Shown here: positions 1 through 8,061 of the stretch, piece after piece
Layout: each line of letters opens with the position of its first letter
How positions within the stretch are numbered: position 1 is the stretch's first letter
From: Alkalibacillus silvisoli
Lineage (GTDB): Bacteria > Bacillota > Bacilli > Bacillales > Alkalibacillaceae
DNA length: 64,000 nucleotides
Assembly (NCBI RefSeq): GCF_039521975.1
Contig: NZ_BAAACZ010000018.1
Coordinates: 62,001 to 126,000, forward strand
Reading direction: 5' to 3'
Notes under the pieces: generated by a model
What the model was told of the DNA's origin: nothing
The model's input: the letters and a program-made list of their open reading frames with translations, nothing else
Databases searched by the model: none
Program-made: the position numbers and the translations under genes

Positions 1-2
1 AA

Positions 3-344
3 CACTTCCAATCTATCAACCAACAACATTATATACCGTTTAGATGGTGGGTTGTTGCAACGATTTATTTAGTGATCTCTTTGTTACTTGCCTTAGTAGG
101 TGAATTAATTTTTACACCGTATGGCTTAGTTCATATAGAATCATTGGAGTTTATCCTAGTATATTTTTTCTTAGCATTACTGTACTTCTCAATTTTTAGA
201 GTGAAAGAGTTGTTAGAAGAATTTGAGGGGCTTGAAATTAACAAATACCTACTATTCATATTTCACATTTTTTATTTGCAATACAAGATTAACCGGTATT
301 TAAGTGAGGTTAACCAGGAGCGATTCCATGAACAAACGGCTTAA
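3..344 (+). CDS. C-terminal part of an unrecognised membrane protein (5' end outside window)
   Basis: The frame is open to the left edge of the window, so only the last 113 or so residues are visible and no start can be chosen. They contain two strongly hydrophobic stretches (around visible residues 17-36 and 46-62), a short acidic segment (ELLEEFEGLE) and a third aromatic-rich hydrophobic stretch, so this is an integral membrane protein. It overlaps the next gene (TadE-like, start 328) by 17 bases, which indicates one transcription unit. The context suggests a component or accessory protein of a Tad/Flp-type pilus locus, but I do not recognise the family and assign no function. Confidence 0.6.
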   Translation, partial: HFQSINQQHYIPFRWWVVATIYLVISLLLALVGELIFTPYGLVHIESLEFILVYFFLALLYFSIFRVKELLEEFEGLEINKYLLFIFHIFYLQYKINRYLSEVNQERFHEQTA

Positions 345-723
345 GCTTATAAACAATGAAAAAGGATCTTTCAGCTTAGAGTTTTTAGGAATTCTGCCAT
401 TATTTTTTATGCTATTTTTAATTCTTTGGCAAGTAGTGGCATCTGGTTATGCTATCTATACTTTAAAATTAGCTGCCAACGAAGGGGCAAAAAACTATGC
501 TATTACTAGGGATTTGAGCGAATCAGAGCAAATAATGATTGATGTAATTGGTGATACGACAGTATTAAGTTATGAAGACATGAGTATTAACAACCATTAT
601 AATGGTCGCTTTGAATTAAGTTTAGAAGTTAATCACTTTCTAGTTTTTGTCCCCACTGACTGGAGACCTTCAACATCTATAAAGCTAGAAGAAAAAACAA
701 CTGGTCAGGTGTTATTAGAATGA
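328..723 (+). CDS. TadE-like pilus/pseudopilin-type protein (first copy)
   Basis: A short protein of 131 residues with a basic, polar N-terminus ending in NEKGS, immediately followed by FSLEFLGILPLFF and a long hydrophobic helix to about residue 40, then LAANEGAK. This is the layout of TadE-family minor pseudopilins of Tad/Flp pili, which are anchored in the membrane by the N-terminal helix. ATG 328 is preferred because AGGAG at 316-320 sits 7 bases before it; the frame is open further upstream. It overlaps the upstream membrane gene and its last bases overlap the TadG-like gene (ATGA), so translation is probably coupled. A second TadE-like copy lies at 5017-5415. The family call rests on motif pattern and context, not on a database search. 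Confidence 0.7.
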   Translation: MNKRLKLINNEKGSFSLEFLGILPLFFMLFLILWQVVASGYAIYTLKLAANEGAKNYAITRDLSESEQIMIDVIGDTTVLSYEDMSINNHYNGRFELSLEVNHFLVFVPTDWRPSTSIKLEEKTTGQVLLE

Positions 724-1361
724 AGAGGCTTTTACGTGAGGAAAGAGGTAATGTTGCTTTATATTTCCTAGGTTTAATGATCGTCATGTCAGTCATCTTT
801 CTACTGTTAGTGAATATTTCAAAGGCATTTGTGGTTAATATGGAGGCGTCATCAGCTACTGAACAAGCAGCCATTGCGGGGTCAAGTGTCATCATTGAAG
901 AAACTTTAACAGCTGTTGAAGAGTACGATGAAATGCTGGTACCAGCAGAAGAAATAGAAGAAGGACTCAAGAAAGTTCAAGAATTAATTGATGAACAACA
1001 AGAATCTTATGTCTCAACTGGAATGAATCCTCATCAGGCTTATGTTTATGCACTTAATGATGTGCTGCCCGATGAGATTGAAGAGCGACATTTGTTAAAA
1101 GTAACAATAGAGAACCATTTTATGAATGTTGGTTTGCATAATCAGATACTTTCCGCTGTTCAATCCATAATTGTTGATAACAATGGGAGTATAGAGGATA
1201 CTATAGTAATTTTGTCAGAAGAGGATTGGCGTTTAGAAGTTGAATCGACAGCAACATTTAGTAGTGTTTCTGATGGTGATATCATTCCAACATTTGAAGA
1301 ACAGATCCCTAATAAAGGTTATGGACCACAATTAATATTCTTAAAAAATATATTTGAGTAA
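720..1361 (+). CDS. TadG-like membrane-anchored protein (first copy)
   Basis: A 213-residue protein with N-terminal MKRLLREERGNVALYFLG leading into a hydrophobic helix (about residues 12-35), then an Ala/Ser/Thr segment (EASSATEQAAIAGSS) and an acidic extracytoplasmic domain. RGNVALYFLG followed by one helix and an AAxAG-like stretch is typical of TadG/TadE-like proteins (RGx(I/V)A pattern). It starts within the stop of the TadE-like gene (ATGA overlap at 720-723). It has no visible C-terminal von Willebrand domain, unlike long TadG proteins, and is similar in size and layout to the second copy at 5415-6077. Likely role: surface or pilus assembly; inference from family resemblance. Confidence 0.65.
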   Translation: MKRLLREERGNVALYFLGLMIVMSVIFLLLVNISKAFVVNMEASSATEQAAIAGSSVIIEETLTAVEEYDEMLVPAEEIEEGLKKVQELIDEQQESYVSTGMNPHQAYVYALNDVLPDEIEERHLLKVTIENHFMNVGLHNQILSAVQSIIVDNNGSIEDTIVILSEEDWRLEVESTATFSSVSDGDIIPTFEEQIPNKGYGPQLIFLKNIFE

Positions 1362-1462
1362 AAATTATAAAAAGGACTCTAGGCCACAAGAATAAATGGC
1401 CATGCCTAACACTTCCTTTTTCTATGACTTCACAAAAATTTTAATATTCTTGAAGGTGATTC

Positions 1463-2263
1463 ATGAAAGTTACCGATAGTTTAATTATAAATAAAACGGA
1501 AAAATACAAAAAGTTTTATGAAAACTACAGAATATCTCCAAATCATATAAACATAAATGGAGAAGACTATTATATTTCTTCTTTTAATACTAAAGTTTTT
1601 AAAAAACACAATGGTTCAGCTCTAATTTCAACAAAGAAAAGCTTAACCCGAGAAGAAGTTAATTATGCATATGAAAAATTGGTTTACTTACTAAGTTTTA
1701 TTATCTCAGCCTTAGAAGGAGAATTTAAGTTAGAAAGTAACATGCAAGGGTTCAAAGCGACGCAGGGTTTTGTCGAGGAAGTGCTATCTAATGTTAATTT
1801 AACTGAAAGTAACAAGAAATTGTTTGAACAGTGTTCTCAAGCATTAAAACAAGTTCAACAATGTCAAAGTAATCATGATCGAGTTATGTATAGTTATCAA
1901 GATTATTTAGATGACAAATCAGAAACAGGTCAGAAGTTTTATGAATCTGATATTGATCATGTATTAGAAGTAATGGCAGATCTTGATTATATCCAATATT
2001 ACCAAGTAAAAGCGTCACTAGATGCTGCTAAGTTACTTAAGCAAGCTAAAAAGGTCAAAAAGCAACAACCCGAGATTAAAAAGTATATCGATCGAGAAGT
2101 AGCTTTTTATATAAAGTTAATAGTAAGAGGTGAAGTGGAAGCTAAGAGAAATTTAAAAGAACTAAAACGTGTTGATCATATGGAGTCTTTGACGGAAGAG
2201 GAGCACAAACGGCTTTTCAAAGAGTCAGCCATTAACAATCAAAAAAGTATTTCCCAAAATTAA
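1463..2263 (+). CDS. Member 1 of a four-gene paralogous family, function unknown
   Basis: A 266-residue soluble, charged protein without signal peptide or membrane segment. The N-terminal third contains a KYKKFYENYRI motif, then a YYISSF-type beta segment and a short loop (HNGSALIS); the rest is mostly predicted helix, with the motif DYIQYYQVKASLDAAK near residue 175. The same order of motifs recurs in the next three genes (2438, 3305, 4140), so they are paralogues; this one is the most divergent. GAAGGTGATTC before ATG 1463 is a good ribosome binding site. I do not recognise the family. The array position beside a possible toxin-gene remnant (2286-2420) raises an immunity-protein hypothesis, while the flanking TadE/G genes suggest a surface-structure role; neither is shown. 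Confidence 0.7.
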   Translation: MKVTDSLIINKTEKYKKFYENYRISPNHININGEDYYISSFNTKVFKKHNGSALISTKKSLTREEVNYAYEKLVYLLSFIISALEGEFKLESNMQGFKATQGFVEEVLSNVNLTESNKKLFEQCSQALKQVQQCQSNHDRVMYSYQDYLDDKSETGQKFYESDIDHVLEVMADLDYIQYYQVKASLDAAKLLKQAKKVKKQQPEIKKYIDREVAFYIKLIVRGEVEAKRNLKELKRVDHMESLTEEEHKRLFKESAINNQKSISQN

Positions 2264-2285
2264 AGAAAGATTTAAGAAATGTTGA

Positions 2286-2420
2286 GTTAAAAACTTAACT
2301 AATTACCTTGTAGATAACCATTGGAAAGGCAATGTTAAAGACACAGGGAAAGCTATGTGGAATACGACGAAAGAAACAGCCAAGAATGCATGGGGGACTG
2401 TTAAAGGTTGGTTTTCATAG
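2286..2420 (+). pseudogene. Decayed gene end (about 44 codons) inside the paralogue array
   Basis: Between paralogues 1 and 2 an open frame with no start codon (first in-frame codon GTT after a TGA) reads as a protein-like C-terminus: DNHWKGNVKDTGKAMWNTT, then KETAKNAWGTVKGWFS and a stop at 2418-2420. The spaced K-x-x-W / W-x-x-x-K amphipathic pattern resembles tails I associate with large secreted or polymorphic-toxin-type proteins of Bacilli, but I cannot name the family. No ribosome binding site or start precedes it. It looks like the surviving 3' end of a deleted gene; a chance open frame is less likely given the composition. Confidence 0.4.
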
Positions 2421-2437
2421 TAATGTGGGGTAATTAA

Positions 2438-3268
2438 ATGACAAATGATAAAAGGGTTCAAAAATTCGTTAAAAAGTATAAAAAGTTTTATGAAAGGTCT
2501 TGGGTTGGCCAGCAAACCCTTCTATATAACGGTAAAAAATACTATATGGGGTTTTACCAAGCCTTTAAAAAGGATACTGGAGCTGTGTTCTTTACATTAG
2601 ATTCTGGTGCTTCAAAGGTTGAATACCGAGAAGCTTTTGAGTGGTTTATCATTTCAATTAGGCGTTTAGCAACCATAAGAGATTTGGGTGAAGAAAGAAG
2701 AAACATAAATATGATAGGGTTTAAAACGACTAAAAATTTCTTAGAGAGCGTTGTAAATGAGGTGAGATTATCATCTGAAGAACATAGACTTTTTCAAGAA
2801 GGGATTAAGTCTATTTCTGAATCACTGAAGTTACAAGATGATTTATTAAAACTAATGAAGAACTTTGACCAGTTTTACAACTCTAAAAGCCCTGACCATT
2901 TGTATTCAACGGACGATGTTCAATACTTACAACGAGTGAACAATGAAATAGATTATATACAGTATACACAAGTAAAAGGGTTCCGTGATTCAATAAGCCT
3001 TTTTAAGAGAATTAGAGATATTGCTAATAATAATAGTGAAGTAAAGAAATTAACTAACCATGGAGTGGCAACTTATATTAATGAACACTGTAAAGGAAAG
3101 GAATCCATAAGGAAAAACCTAGATGATATTACATTTATCCAAGGTGCAGACCAAATGAATAAGGACGAATATATTGATGCTGTGCAAAGAGAGTTTGTTG
3201 AGAGGCAGAAAAGATTAAATATAGATTTAATGAAAGAATTAAGGTTTCCAAATGATTTGGTTTTATAG
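2438..3268 (+). CDS. Member 2 of the paralogous family, function unknown
   Basis: A 276-residue cytoplasmic-looking protein. Visible family motifs in order: FVKKYKKFYERSWVGQQ at the N-terminus, a YNGKKYYMGFYQAF strand pair, KDTGAVFFTLDSGAS, EAFEWFIISIRRLATIRDLG with EERRNINM near residue 85, a helical middle, VNNEIDYIQYTQVKGF near 170, and a C-terminal MNKDEYIDAVQREFVERQ segment. Copies 3 and 4 share these motifs almost unchanged, whereas copy 1 keeps only the outline. GGGGT lies before ATG 2438. No catalytic motif, signal peptide or membrane helix is seen. Function unknown. Confidence 0.72.
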   Translation: MTNDKRVQKFVKKYKKFYERSWVGQQTLLYNGKKYYMGFYQAFKKDTGAVFFTLDSGASKVEYREAFEWFIISIRRLATIRDLGEERRNINMIGFKTTKNFLESVVNEVRLSSEEHRLFQEGIKSISESLKLQDDLLKLMKNFDQFYNSKSPDHLYSTDDVQYLQRVNNEIDYIQYTQVKGFRDSISLFKRIRDIANNNSEVKKLTNHGVATYINEHCKGKESIRKNLDDITFIQGADQMNKDEYIDAVQREFVERQKRLNIDLMKELRFPNDLVL

Positions 3269-3304
3269 TGCTGTAGATTATTAGGCTAAGGAGTTGGGTT
3301 TAAT

Positions 3305-4129
3305 GTGGTGAAAGTAAATGATATTCACAGGGTTGCAAAGAAATACAAGAAGTTTTACGAAAGTTATTGGATCGATCAGCAAGTACTTGTTTATAACAAT
3401 AAAAGATATTATTTAGCTTTTTATAAAGTACTAAAAAAAGATACGGGAGGGGCGTTTTTCACACTTGAACCAGGTGCTTCAGAGAGGGAATACAAAGAAG
3501 CATTTGAGTGGTTTACACTTCTATTAATGCGCTTAGGGTCTATAAAGGACGTTGGTGAAGAAAGAAGAAATATTAATATGACTGGTTTTGAGAAGGTTAA
3601 TGAATTCTTGAAGAGAGTGGATAAAGAAGTAAGTCTGTCACAAAGTGAATACGAATTGGTGCAAAAAGGTATTGACTCTACTAGATATGCATTATCGCTA
3701 CAAAAAAATTTAGTTAAATTAATGAATGATTTTGATCAGTTCTTAAAGGATAAAGAACCGAATCATGAGTATTCAATAGAAGATGTAGAATATATACAAT
3801 GTGTAAATAATGAAATCGATTATATACAATACCATCAAGTAAAGGATTTTTATGAATCTGTAGACACTTTTCAAGAGATTAATAACATTGTATATAAGCG
3901 AAGAGAGATAAAGGGATTAATGGATACTGCAATTCAAACTTACCTAAAGGAACATTGTATGAATAAAGAAAAACTAAGGAAAACACTAGATAACATTACT
4001 CATGTGGAAGGACTCGATGAATTGAGTAAGGAAGAATATATTAATGCTGTACAGAAAGATTTTGTTAAGAGGCAACAATTATCGAATCGAAGTCTAATGA
4101 AAGAGTTAAGATACCCTAAATTAATGTGA
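3305..4129 (+). CDS. Member 3 of the paralogous family, function unknown
   Basis: 274 residues, colinear with members 2 and 4: AKKYKKFYESYWIDQQ, YNNKRYYLAFYKVL, KDTGGAFFTLEPGAS, EAFEWFTLLLMRLG, EERRNINMTGF, then NNEIDYIQYHQVKDF and a C-terminal LSKEEYINAVQKDFVKRQ. The start is a GTG (3305, or GTG 3308) after AAGGAG at 3288-3293; the nearby ATG at 3303 is out of frame and stops at once. Only about 36 bases separate it from member 2 and 10 from member 4, so the array is probably co-transcribed. No recognisable enzymatic motif. Confidence 0.72.
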   Translation: MVKVNDIHRVAKKYKKFYESYWIDQQVLVYNNKRYYLAFYKVLKKDTGGAFFTLEPGASEREYKEAFEWFTLLLMRLGSIKDVGEERRNINMTGFEKVNEFLKRVDKEVSLSQSEYELVQKGIDSTRYALSLQKNLVKLMNDFDQFLKDKEPNHEYSIEDVEYIQCVNNEIDYIQYHQVKDFYESVDTFQEINNIVYKRREIKGLMDTAIQTYLKEHCMNKEKLRKTLDNITHVEGLDELSKEEYINAVQKDFVKRQQLSNRSLMKELRYPKLM

Positions 4130-4139
4130 GGGATCTAGA

Positions 4140-4961
4140 ATGTCTACTGAACATGGTTTTGTAAAAAAGTATAAAAGGTTTCTAGAATCCTATAGAATTG
4201 ATCAACATGAATTGGTTTATAACAACAATAATTATTCTCTTGCTTATTATTATAGGTTTAGTAAAACAAGTGGTGCTGTTTTCTTTACACTTAATCAGAA
4301 TGTCTCTAAAGAAGATTATCATAACGCGTTCCATTGGTTTGTTCTGTTGATCAGACGATTGAGTACCATAAAAGACTTAGGTGAAGAAAGAAGAAACATT
4401 AACATGACTGGGTTTAAAAAGACTAAGGAATTTTTAAACAGTGTAATTAATCAAGTACATTTAAGTACAGAAGAACTTAACCTATTGCAAGCTGGAGTTA
4501 AATCTATAGACAAGTCATTGAGACTACAGGGTGACTTAATTAAGATAATGAAGGACTTTGACCAGTTTTATGCTTTAAAAAGCCAAAATCATAAGTATTC
4601 ACTAGAAGATGTTAAATACTTGAACAGAGTGAATAATGAAATCGATTATATTCAGTACACCCAAGTAAAAGGTTTCTATGACTCTATTGATACTTTTAAA
4701 AGTATCAGAGAGGTTGTTAAATATAAATCGGAAAGCAAAAATCTTCTTAATAGTGAAGTAGAAACCTATCTTGACGAACACTGTAAAGATAAAGGTAATA
4801 TAATGGAAAATTTGAATGAAATTACATTCATAAATAACCCAGAGAGTATGAGCAAAGAGGAATATATTAAGTCTGTACAAAAAGATTTTGAAGAAAGACA
4901 AAGGAGGTCCAATAAAGTTTTAATAAGCCACTTAAGGTATCCCAAAAAACTTACTGTTTAG
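4140..4961 (+). CDS. Member 4 of the paralogous family, function unknown
   Basis: 273 residues with the family motifs FVKKYKRFLESYRIDQ, YNNNNYSLAYYYRF, TSGAVFFTLNQNVS, EERRNINMTGF, NNEIDYIQYTQVKGF and MSKEEYIKSVQKDFEERQ. GAGGGAT just upstream of ATG 4140 is a good ribosome binding site. The high similarity of members 2-4, particularly in the central EERRNINM and EIDYIQY blocks, implies recent tandem duplication; divergence is greatest in the loop after residue 25 and near the C-terminus. It ends 55 bases before the second TadE-like gene. Function unknown. Confidence 0.72.
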   Translation: MSTEHGFVKKYKRFLESYRIDQHELVYNNNNYSLAYYYRFSKTSGAVFFTLNQNVSKEDYHNAFHWFVLLIRRLSTIKDLGEERRNINMTGFKKTKEFLNSVINQVHLSTEELNLLQAGVKSIDKSLRLQGDLIKIMKDFDQFYALKSQNHKYSLEDVKYLNRVNNEIDYIQYTQVKGFYDSIDTFKSIREVVKYKSESKNLLNSEVETYLDEHCKDKGNIMENLNEITFINNPESMSKEEYIKSVQKDFEERQRRSNKVLISHLRYPKKLTV

Positions 4962-5016
4962 ATCGAGAAGATTAGATTTTAGGGGATTTAAGAATCCAAA
5001 AGTAAAGGTGAATCCT

Positions 5017-5415
5017 ATGCAAACACTGAGTAAAAGGGTTAGAAACAACAAAGGTTCAGTTACAATTGAATTTTTGGGGATCATTCCACTTGTGTTGATT
5101 TTGTTAGCTGTATTAATTCAGTTTATTGTTGGTGTGAACGGATATTTGGTTGCTCAGTCAGCTGCCAATGAGTACGCAAAGGTTTATTCAGTAACACAAA
5201 GTTCTACTGAAGCATCAAGTGCAGCTAATCGAATTTTAACATCAACGGGTGATTACTTAGAAGGTTCAGTTTCTAGTCTTAATGTAACTGGAAAGAACTT
5301 TGACGCCGACATCAATGTGAGTATAAGTCTAATATTCTTACCTGATGAGATTTTAGGTTGGAGTACACCCTCAATAAGTTTCACTACTTCAGCCCATGGT
5401 CGGGTGATTGAGTAA
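5017..5415 (+). CDS. TadE-like pilus/pseudopilin-type protein (second copy)
   Basis: 132 residues: a basic N-terminus (MQTLSKRVRNNKGS), then VTIEFLGIIPLVLILLAVLIQ as membrane helix and AAQSAANEYAK-like polar continuation. This matches the TadE pattern and parallels the copy at 328-723 (NNKGS-x-x-x-EFLGI against NEKGS-x-x-x-EFLGI). AAAGGTG at 5004-5010 fits ATG 5017; an in-frame GTG at 5008 lies inside that ribosome binding site and is unlikely as a start. It is followed immediately by the second TadG-like gene (one-base overlap). Confidence 0.7.
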   Translation: MQTLSKRVRNNKGSVTIEFLGIIPLVLILLAVLIQFIVGVNGYLVAQSAANEYAKVYSVTQSSTEASSAANRILTSTGDYLEGSVSSLNVTGKNFDADINVSISLIFLPDEILGWSTPSISFTTSAHGRVIE

Positions 5416-6077
5416 TGAAAAATTATCTAAATGAAAGAGGAAACATTGCCATATTCGTTCTTGGGATGCTAAGTATCATAATGGTCATGTTTATATTAGT
5501 TATAAACATGGCGAGTGCTTTAGCTACTAAAGAACAATCCTCTACTACAGTTCAACAAGCAAGCTTGGCTGCGACAAGTGTATTTTATGAAGAGGTTAGT
5601 AGGGTTATAGATGAATATGAAGATGAGACGTTGGAAGGATCCTTACTAGCATTTTTCGAGGATTTCAATGAAAAAGTCTCCGACAGAGTTGACCAACTTT
5701 CTAGTTCAGGCGGTTATACAGGTTGGTCGCAAAATGAAATTAATATAGAGGCATTTAACCAAGTGTTAACAGAAGAATTAAATGAGCCAATAGTCAGAAC
5801 AACTTTAAGTGGTTTACTTCAAGACGAAGAAGTAAGAACGAGTGTAATTAATGAAGCAAGAAATACTATTCAAAGAAACAACGGAGTTTTAGATGGTGCT
5901 GTATTAACCGTAAGTGACAATCGTTTTTATGTAAGGGCTGCCAATGAGTTTGAATCAACATCTTTAGATAGTATTGTGGGGCAGATTAACGAAAATGTGT
6001 ATCAAGAATCAGCGGGTCCAACGATAGATTTTTTAGAAGTCATTTGGCCTAGTTCTAATACTATTCCATTGGATTAA
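5415..6077 (+). CDS. TadG-like membrane-anchored protein (second copy)
   Basis: 220 residues beginning MKNYLNERGNIAIFVLGML, with one hydrophobic helix (about residues 9-33), then QSSTTVQQASLAATSV and an acidic extracytoplasmic domain. RGNIAIFVLG corresponds to RGNVALYFLG of the copy at 720-1361, and the gene order TadE-TadG is repeated, so the pair was duplicated around the four-gene array. Start ATG overlaps the TAA of the upstream gene (TAATG), indicating coupled translation. The C-terminal part differs strongly from copy 1, so the two may have different partners. Confidence 0.65.
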   Translation: MKNYLNERGNIAIFVLGMLSIIMVMFILVINMASALATKEQSSTTVQQASLAATSVFYEEVSRVIDEYEDETLEGSLLAFFEDFNEKVSDRVDQLSSSGGYTGWSQNEINIEAFNQVLTEELNEPIVRTTLSGLLQDEEVRTSVINEARNTIQRNNGVLDGAVLTVSDNRFYVRAANEFESTSLDSIVGQINENVYQESAGPTIDFLEVIWPSSNTIPLD

Positions 6078-6095
6078 TGAGAGGAGAGAATCAAA

Positions 6096-6305
6096 TTGTC
6101 AAAATCCGAAAAAAGATGGCGCAGGTTTTATATGATTTTAATGTTATTTATTTACATTATTGTTGTACCTGTAATGGCCATTGATTGGTTAGGAGGTTCA
6201 GGTGGGTTTCCTTATACAGCTATTATAGTTGGTACAGCTCTACCGTTAATACGAAAAAACCACCTTAATGCAATAAGACATAAAGAACTACACGAGGCGG
6301 TGTAG
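6096..6305 (+). CDS. Small two-helix membrane protein
   Basis: 69 residues with TTG start at 6096 after GAGGAGAG (6081-6088). The sequence has a basic N-terminus (SEKRWRRF), a hydrophobic helix (about residues 12-28), a Gly-rich turn (GGSGGFP) and a second hydrophobic segment, ending in a polar His/Lys/Glu tail. It follows the second TadG-like gene by 18 bases and is probably in the same operon. No family recognised. Confidence 0.55.
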   Translation: MSKSEKRWRRFYMILMLFIYIIVVPVMAIDWLGGSGGFPYTAIIVGTALPLIRKNHLNAIRHKELHEAV

Positions 6306-6334
6306 CATAAAAATATAAAGGGAGATGAAGGGAT

Positions 6335-6847
6335 TTGAAGAAGTTTAAAAGTTTACTTATGGGACTTGTTTTGGCGGTATTACTAGCAGCATGTACATCT
6401 GCGGAAACAGAAGAATTAATTGAATACCACAATGGTTTTGTAGACTTATGGGAAGAAAAAGGTGAAGAGATGGATGTACTTGCTCAAGAAGCGATGAATT
6501 TAACTTCAATAGAAGAGGTCTATGAGTTAGAACGTGATGAGTTTTTACCAATTGTTGATGAGATTGTGGAATTTGTGACGTCACAGTCTCCTGATAGTGA
6601 CGTTGCTTTGGAGTATCATGGTATGAGAGATGAACAGGTTCAGGTATGGAGTGAAGCAGTATATGCTGATTTTGAGCTTCTTGAACAACTTGCTAACGGT
6701 GAAATTACAGAGGAAGAATCATTTGAATTATATGAAGACGTTGAAGTCTTGTACATTGAGGCTGAGCAGTTAATGATGGAAGCAGATGATAAAATAGAAG
6801 AGTTATCTGAGGAACATGATTTTACTTTAGAGGAAATTGAGGAATAG
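6335..6847 (+). CDS. Acidic lipoprotein, function unknown
   Basis: 170 residues. The N-terminus MKKFKSLLMGLVLAVLLAAC is a lipoprotein signal peptide with lipobox LAAC (Cys20), so the mature protein is probably attached to the outer face of the membrane. The mature part is very acidic (many Glu/Asp) and predicted helical, ending in EELSEEHDFTLEEIEE. The TTG start at 6335 follows GGGAGATGAAGG. It closes the Tad-like cluster and is followed by a hairpin terminator. Family not recognised. Confidence 0.65.
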   Translation: MKKFKSLLMGLVLAVLLAACTSAETEELIEYHNGFVDLWEEKGEEMDVLAQEAMNLTSIEEVYELERDEFLPIVDEIVEFVTSQSPDSDVALEYHGMRDEQVQVWSEAVYADFELLEQLANGEITEEESFELYEDVEVLYIEAEQLMMEADDKIEELSEEHDFTLEEIEE

Positions 6848-6858
6848 AGCATTAGAAT

Positions 6859-6896
6859 GCCCAGCTGACTATATTAGTCTTAGCTGGGCTATTTTT
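6859..6896 (+). terminator. Rho-independent terminator
   Basis: GCCCAGCT (6859-6866) pairs with AGCTGGGC (6882-6889), followed by TATTTTT. It closes the Tad-like cluster and sits between convergent genes. Confidence 0.75.
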
Positions 6897-6903
6897 GATT
6901 CGT

Positions 6904-7899
6904 TTACGACCTTGCTTTCTCAAATAGATGGGTACTATGAATGCTTAGCTTAGCCTTAGGGTCAATTAATGACTTAGCATGGTTAACTGCAATGGGCGCT
7001 TCTCCAAATCCTGTTGCAATTAGCTTCGGTTTACCTTCATAAGTACAAATGTCACCTGCAGCAAAGATTCCTGATATATTCGTTTCCATTTTGGAGTTAA
7101 CGAAGATGCTATTTTTTTGAAGCTCAATTCCCCATGTTTTTAGTGGTCCTAATGAAGTAACAAAGCCATAGTTTACAATGACATCATCTACATCGATTAT
7201 GTTAATTCTTTCTCCTTTAACCTCTTTAACAGCAACTTGTTCGATGCGGTTGTGTTCTCCGGTTATATTATCAACTTCAAATGGCGTCATAATGTTAACT
7301 GTTGAATGTTTTAACTGTGTTACGCTATGTTCATGGGCACGAAAGCGTTCACGTCTATGAATAAGTGTGACTTGCTTAGCGATTGGCTCCAACGCTAATG
7401 ACCAATCAATTGCTGAGTCACCGCCTCCACAGATAAGTACGCGTCGATTTTTAAACGCATTTAATTTATGAACGAAGTAATGTAAATTTCCACCTTCATA
7501 TTGTTCGGCTTGATCTATTTTAAGCTTTCGTGGTTGAAATGCTCCGGCACCTGCAGTAATAATAATTGTTTTGGAGTAGTGTGTTCTACTGTTGGTGAAT
7601 ATTTCGAAATGGTCATCGATGCGGTTAATTTCTGTCACTGATTCTTTTAAATGGATGGAAGGTGAGAATGTTTTAGCTTGCTCGTATAAGTGGTCGACTA
7701 ATTCTTGTGCTTTCACCTTAGGAAACCCAGCAACATCATAAATATATTTGTCAGGGTATAAAGCTGCTAATTGCCCTCCAACTTGGGGCATGCTATCAAT
7801 AACATTGACCGAAGCCTCTCGCATTCCTGCGTAAAAAGCTGTAAACAACCCTACTGGCCCAGCTCCAATTACTGTAATATCATATATGCGGTCATTCAA
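6904..7899 (-). CDS. Ferredoxin/flavodoxin-NADP reductase, thioredoxin-reductase-like (YumC type)
   Basis: About 331 residues. Near the N-terminus is a Rossmann FAD motif (GAGPVGLFTAFYAG), then DSMPQVGGQLAALYPDKYIYD, a second NADPH-binding site with GGGDSAIDW, and the C-terminal FAD motif (FAAGDICTYEGKPK). There is no redox CxxC, which separates this family (ferredoxin-NADP reductase type 2, YumC in B. subtilis) from thioredoxin reductase. The TTG at 7899 (MNDRIYDITV) is preferred: GGGAGGG lies 8 bases before it, while the in-frame GTG at 7908 touches that ribosome binding site. It is transcribed away from paaY. Because paaE is absent from the paa operon, this enzyme is a candidate electron donor for the epoxidase; that is inference. 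Confidence 0.85.
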   Translation of the reverse strand: MNDRIYDITVIGAGPVGLFTAFYAGMREASVNVIDSMPQVGGQLAALYPDKYIYDVAGFPKVKAQELVDHLYEQAKTFSPSIHLKESVTEINRIDDHFEIFTNSRTHYSKTIIITAGAGAFQPRKLKIDQAEQYEGGNLHYFVHKLNAFKNRRVLICGGGDSAIDWSLALEPIAKQVTLIHRRERFRAHEHSVTQLKHSTVNIMTPFEVDNITGEHNRIEQVAVKEVKGERINIIDVDDVIVNYGFVTSLGPLKTWGIELQKNSIFVNSKMETNISGIFAAGDICTYEGKPKLIATGFGEAPIAVNHAKSLIDPKAKLSIHSTHLFEKARS

Positions 7900-8061
7900 T
7901 ATGACCACCCTCCCTTTATAACGTTTTTTAAACGGTAATTAACATTTATGTTATATAAAAGAATACAAAAGTTACTTTACACTGTCAATATATTATGAAC
8001 TAAAAACGACATGACAAAAATATGTTATATTAAAGTTGCAGATTAATGAGGAGGGATGGTT

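Noticed and set aside
1362..1462. Terminator after the first TadG-like gene
   Set aside because: GGCCA/TGGCC at 1381-1400 is only a 5-bp stem and is not followed by a U-tract.
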